Source: Pochonia chlamydosporia 170 (lineage: Eukaryota > Ascomycota > Sordariomycetes > Hypocreales > Clavicipitaceae). From it: a DNA stretch of 64,000 nucleotides. The notes under the pieces are model-generated. The model was not told the origin of the DNA, made no database searches, and saw only the letters and a list, made by a program, of their open reading frames with translations. Positions 60,701 through 64,000 of the stretch are shown piece after piece (the first letter of the stretch is position 1; every line of letters begins with the position of its first letter). A program made the translations under genes and the position numbers. The DNA is taken from the NCBI RefSeq assembly GCF_001653235.2, contig NC_035795.1, positions 62,001 to 126,000 on the forward strand. Reading direction: 5' to 3'.

Positions 60701-63700
60701 GAAACAGATTGTGTTCCCTGCTTCTGGCTACCTATCTACGGCGTTTGAGGCAGCGAGGGTTCTTGGCGACGGCAGGGGCGCCATCCGACTGATCGAAGTC
60801 AATGAGTTTCACATCCATCAAGCGGTTTCGTTCGACTCTGAAGACACCAGCGTTGAGATCTCGATTGAACTGGCTCAAGTGGCCCAGCCTCGGTCCACGG
60901 AAGTCACGGCCAAGTTCTCCTATTCCGCAGTGTTAGGATCGCAGGCGACGGACTTCTCACTGGCCGCCACGGGTGACCTAAAGGTGTACCTAGGGGATGT
61001 CTCCTCAACTGTGCTACCAGAGCGTGCTCCTTCGCCACCTTACCTTATTCCCTGCCAAAAGAGCCGCTTGTACGGCTTCATGGAGAATTTGGAGTACGAT
61101 TTCGCTGACCACTTTCGCTCACTTGATTCCCTCGAAAGAAAGTTAGGCAATGCGACTTGCCGTGCCAAGAGGATCGTCACGCATGACAGCAACTCCGTTA
61201 TGATCCATCCCGTGGATCTAGACGCTGCGTTTCAGTCGGTGATACTCGCATACAGCTATCCTGGCGACGACGAGATCCGGACTCTGCAACTCCCGTCTAG
61301 TGTGTTCCAGGTGCGAATTAACCCGGCTTTGTTCGTAACCAAGCCTAGCGAAGGAGAGCATCTGACTATTGACTCGACTTGCACTCGAGCAGACCGCGCG
61401 AACCCTTCAGGATTTTCGGGCTCCGTCAAAGTGTACAGGACCGGCTGTGCTCATGCGGCAATTCAGCTTGACCGCCTCAGCTTCAAACCAGTAGGGTCAG
61501 GTGGGAGCGACCATCGAAAAATCTTTCACAATATGCATTTGGTCCCTCGTGTACCAGATGGTCTTGCCGCTGGCGAAGGTATTCTTATCGCCGAGGACGA
61601 TGTGCTTCGTTTGAGAACTCTTAGCCGTCTGGGAACGTACTATCTGCGGATATTTAACGAGCAGGTTCCTTTGTCAGCTCCATTACGGTCCGAGGGACCG
61701 TTGAGTTTCTATCTAGCATACGCACGCCACATGATGCAACTAGTCAAAGCTGGCAAATACAAGTATGCGGACCCGGAATGGTTAAATGACAGCCTTGAGG
61801 ATGTCCAAAAGGAGATCAAAGAGAGAAAGTAGGTTTTAACCACTCCCCTCTGTCTAATGGACTTGAGTATGTTGTGGAAAAGGCGATGCGCTTGCTGACC
61901 ATGTCCGAAATAGGATCGAAAACAATGTCGCCGTCAAGATGGCAACGCTTGTGGGAGAGACAATGCCGCGGGTTTTCAATGGAGAGACCACCATGCTAGA
62001 GCATCTCCGCATATCAGGTCTTTTAGACGAGTACTACGCCAACGGCATTGGCACTTTGGAGACGGCCGCATGGTTAGGAGGCGCTGTTCGACAGCTGACT
62101 GACCATAACCCTCACCTCAAGATACTTGAGGTCGGAGCGGGAACTGGTGGTGCTACGAAGCGCATACTAGCTGGAGTCGGTAGCAACTTCCACTCGTATA
62201 CCTTCAGTGACGTATCCTCCAGTTTTTTCGAGAACGCTGCCGATACTTTCGCGCCATGGAAGGACAAAATGGTTTTCAAGGTTTGCGATGTCGAGAAGGA
62301 CCCTCTGACCCAAGGCTTTGCCGCGGGCGAGTATGACGTGGTGGTTGCCTCCTTCATCCTCCATGCCACGGCCAACCTGGATAGGACGGTCCGTAACATT
62401 CGTAAGCTCGTAAGGCCGGGGGGCTATTTGGTGATTGGAGAAGCCACCGACGACGGTCCCTTCCAGGCCGGCTATGGCCTCATCTTCGGGACGCTATCTG
62501 GCTGGTGGCTCGGTGCCGAAGAAGGCCGCAGCTTGTCACCGCTTGCGAGCGCTTCGCAGTGGGATGCCATCCTTCGACGGACTGGGTTTTCAGGTCTTGA
62601 TACTACCGCGCCGCCGGACTTTTTCAGGGTCTTGGGTGTCGTCCTAGGTATAAGTCAAGCTGTTGATGATCGAGTCGAGTTTATAAGAGAACCCCTGGCC
62701 GGATCGCTGGGACGGTCCAAGATTAGCAAGCTGGTCTTAGTCGGTGGAGAGACTGGGCCTGTTGGAAGTTTGGTTGACGAGCTTCTCAGTGTCCTAGGGA
62801 ATATTTCTGAAGACATCTTCGCCTATAAAACCCTCGAGCAAATTGACTTTGCGATTTGCGACGAATGCGCCACCGTCCTTGTGCTTTCAGAGCTCGACTA
62901 TCCCATTTTCAACAGCTTGAACCCCGAGAAGTGGCACCATTTCAGAGAGCTGTTCGTTGGGCAGCGAACGGTTCTCTGGGTCACGACTGGTCGGAATGAC
63001 AACGAACCATACAGCAACATGGTTGTCGGATTCGGGCGCACTGCCGCAAATGAAAATGAAGACCTGCGTGTCCAATTCCTAGATTTCCCAGACTTGAGCA
63101 AGGTTGATGCTCGCACGATTGCCGAGAGTCTCTACGTTCTCTATAACACCAACCTTCCAGGCGACGATATCCTGTTCACCGCCGAGCCCGAGGTCATTGT
63201 CGATGAGACGGGCCGCCAGCTAGTTCCAAGACTTCGACAGATGCCTGTGCTGAATGACCGCTATAATTCTATCCAGCGCCCCATCGTTCGCGATATTGAT
63301 GCAAGTCATACAGTATTCGAACTCCGCCAGCAGGAGAGCGGCAGTTACTGTCGACCCCTGTCGAGATTTGAGCTGGAGCAGCAGACCACAGGCCGTTCCG
63401 ATGTGCTCGAGCTGAAGATTACACACACGAGTCTTTCGGCCGTAAAAACACTTGCCGGTTACCAATTTGTGGCTCTGGGAGTGGACTCCGCCGAACGCTC
63501 CTATGTTACGTTCACGGCTGCTCCAAAGTCTAGGATGCAGGTGCGCAGTGAGCTCGCAGTCGGTTGCGACATGATTGACTCGAGCCTGCCCTCAGCTGCG
63601 CTCGTGGCTTTATTTCTCGCTGTTTCTGGGACCAAAGCCATCGTCGATCCGTTGCTCGGGGGGCAAGGAGTCCTGGTACACAACCCGTCCGAATACGCTG

Positions 63701-64000
63701 CCTGCGTGCTCAGCGCTTATGCCTCCGTCAAGGGAGCCAATATCACTTTCACCACCGACTTTGAGGGGCCGCCAGCCTCTACGGCTTCCTGGATCTGCCT
63801 TCCCCCATTCGTTGCTTCGTCCGATATGCATGATGTCCTGCCTCGGGAGGTGTCTTGCTTCGTCGACCTGTCCACTGAGACATCCACTAACGTGCCGATC
63901 ATACTGTCCACCCTGTCACCGTTGACGCGCGTTGAGACTGCAAATAGCTTGTTTTCGAGATCCTCTGCTGGCAGCTCCTTTTCTAGTACCTTTCTAAGTG
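57702..64000 (+). CDS. Highly reducing polyketide synthase, PKS-NRPS-like (3' end outside the window)
   Basis: Exons 57702-58425, 58486-61828 and 61914 to the window edge give more than 2050 residues. KS (about residues 8-440): DTACSSS (Cys181), HGTGTP (His320), [10 protein letters not shown] (about 548-870): [18 protein letters not shown] (Ser near 645). DH (about 944-1230): [16 protein letters not shown] with His977 but Lys981 where the HxxxGxxxxP motif has Gly, and a DLDAAFQS Asp block. C-methyltransferase: [12 protein letters not shown] at about 1427. Then a structural/KR region with [17 protein letters not shown] and [19 protein letters not shown]. No enoylreductase appears between MT and KR. 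KS text such as [16 protein letters not shown] and the ER-less layout resemble PKS-NRPS hybrids, but ACP and any NRPS part lie outside. Intron 2 (61829-61913) uses GTAGGT, branch GCTGAC and TAG. Confidence 0.95.

Noticed and set aside
61801..61920. Frameshift or nonsense mutation in the PKS
   Set aside because: A canonical GT-AG intron with a good branch site resolves the frame.
1..64000. CRISPR array, bacterial operons or a replication origin
   Set aside because: Gene structure is eukaryotic with spliceosomal introns; tandem repeats present are minisatellites without spacer regularity.

Overview
The window looks like nuclear DNA of a filamentous ascomycete (Pezizomycotina), probably a sordariomycete. 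Protein genes are split by 42-137 bp introns with GT-AG ends and fungal branch sites. Gene families are typically fungal (GH27, GH55 and GH128 glycosidases with WSC domains, an MFS sugar transporter, a rhodopsin-domain membrane protein, a reducing polyketide synthase). Long TA-rich tracts hold transposons riddled with transition-type stop codons, the signature expected of repeat-induced point mutation (RIP). Species assignment is inference only.

Layout. 1-2580: RIP-degraded repeats with a Ty1/copia RNase H relic. About 3010-3555: a MITE-like element with terminal inverted repeats. 5862-7530: a secreted GH27 alpha-galactosidase with an unusual Cys-rich tail. 7.5-11.9 kb: hairpins, a direct-repeat pair and a dead hAT transposase. 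11882-18459: a complete Ty3/gypsy chromovirus on the minus strand (180-bp LTRs, TAATA target duplication) that carries an extra, less damaged, intron-containing ORF in antisense orientation between integrase and its 3' LTR. 18.5-24.3 kb: a dead LINE. 27120-28918: a sugar transporter. 30.7-33.8 kb: a degenerate minisatellite followed by a second hAT relic. 36503-38016: an F-box/LRR-like protein gene. 38.6-44.8 kb: repeats (a solo-LTR family and a 1.2-kb element with about 230-bp inverted arms) enclosing a six-exon rhodopsin-domain gene (42021-43271). 46180-47280: an intronless beta-propeller-like gene.

50.5-56.4 kb holds two head-to-head secreted beta-1,3-glucan-active enzymes, GH128 (minus) and GH55 (plus). 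Each carries a WSC carbohydrate-binding domain of the same subtype, so they are likely co-regulated in cell-wall remodelling or attack on other fungi. From 57702 to the window edge runs a highly reducing PKS (KS-AT-DH-MT-KR region, truncated by the window) whose KS resembles those of PKS-NRPS hybrids. It probably marks the start of a secondary-metabolite cluster extending to the right.

The most unusual object is the gypsy element with its antisense zinc-finger-like ORF. Exon boundaries were set by eye from splice motifs, reading frame and family knowledge; no alignment was run.
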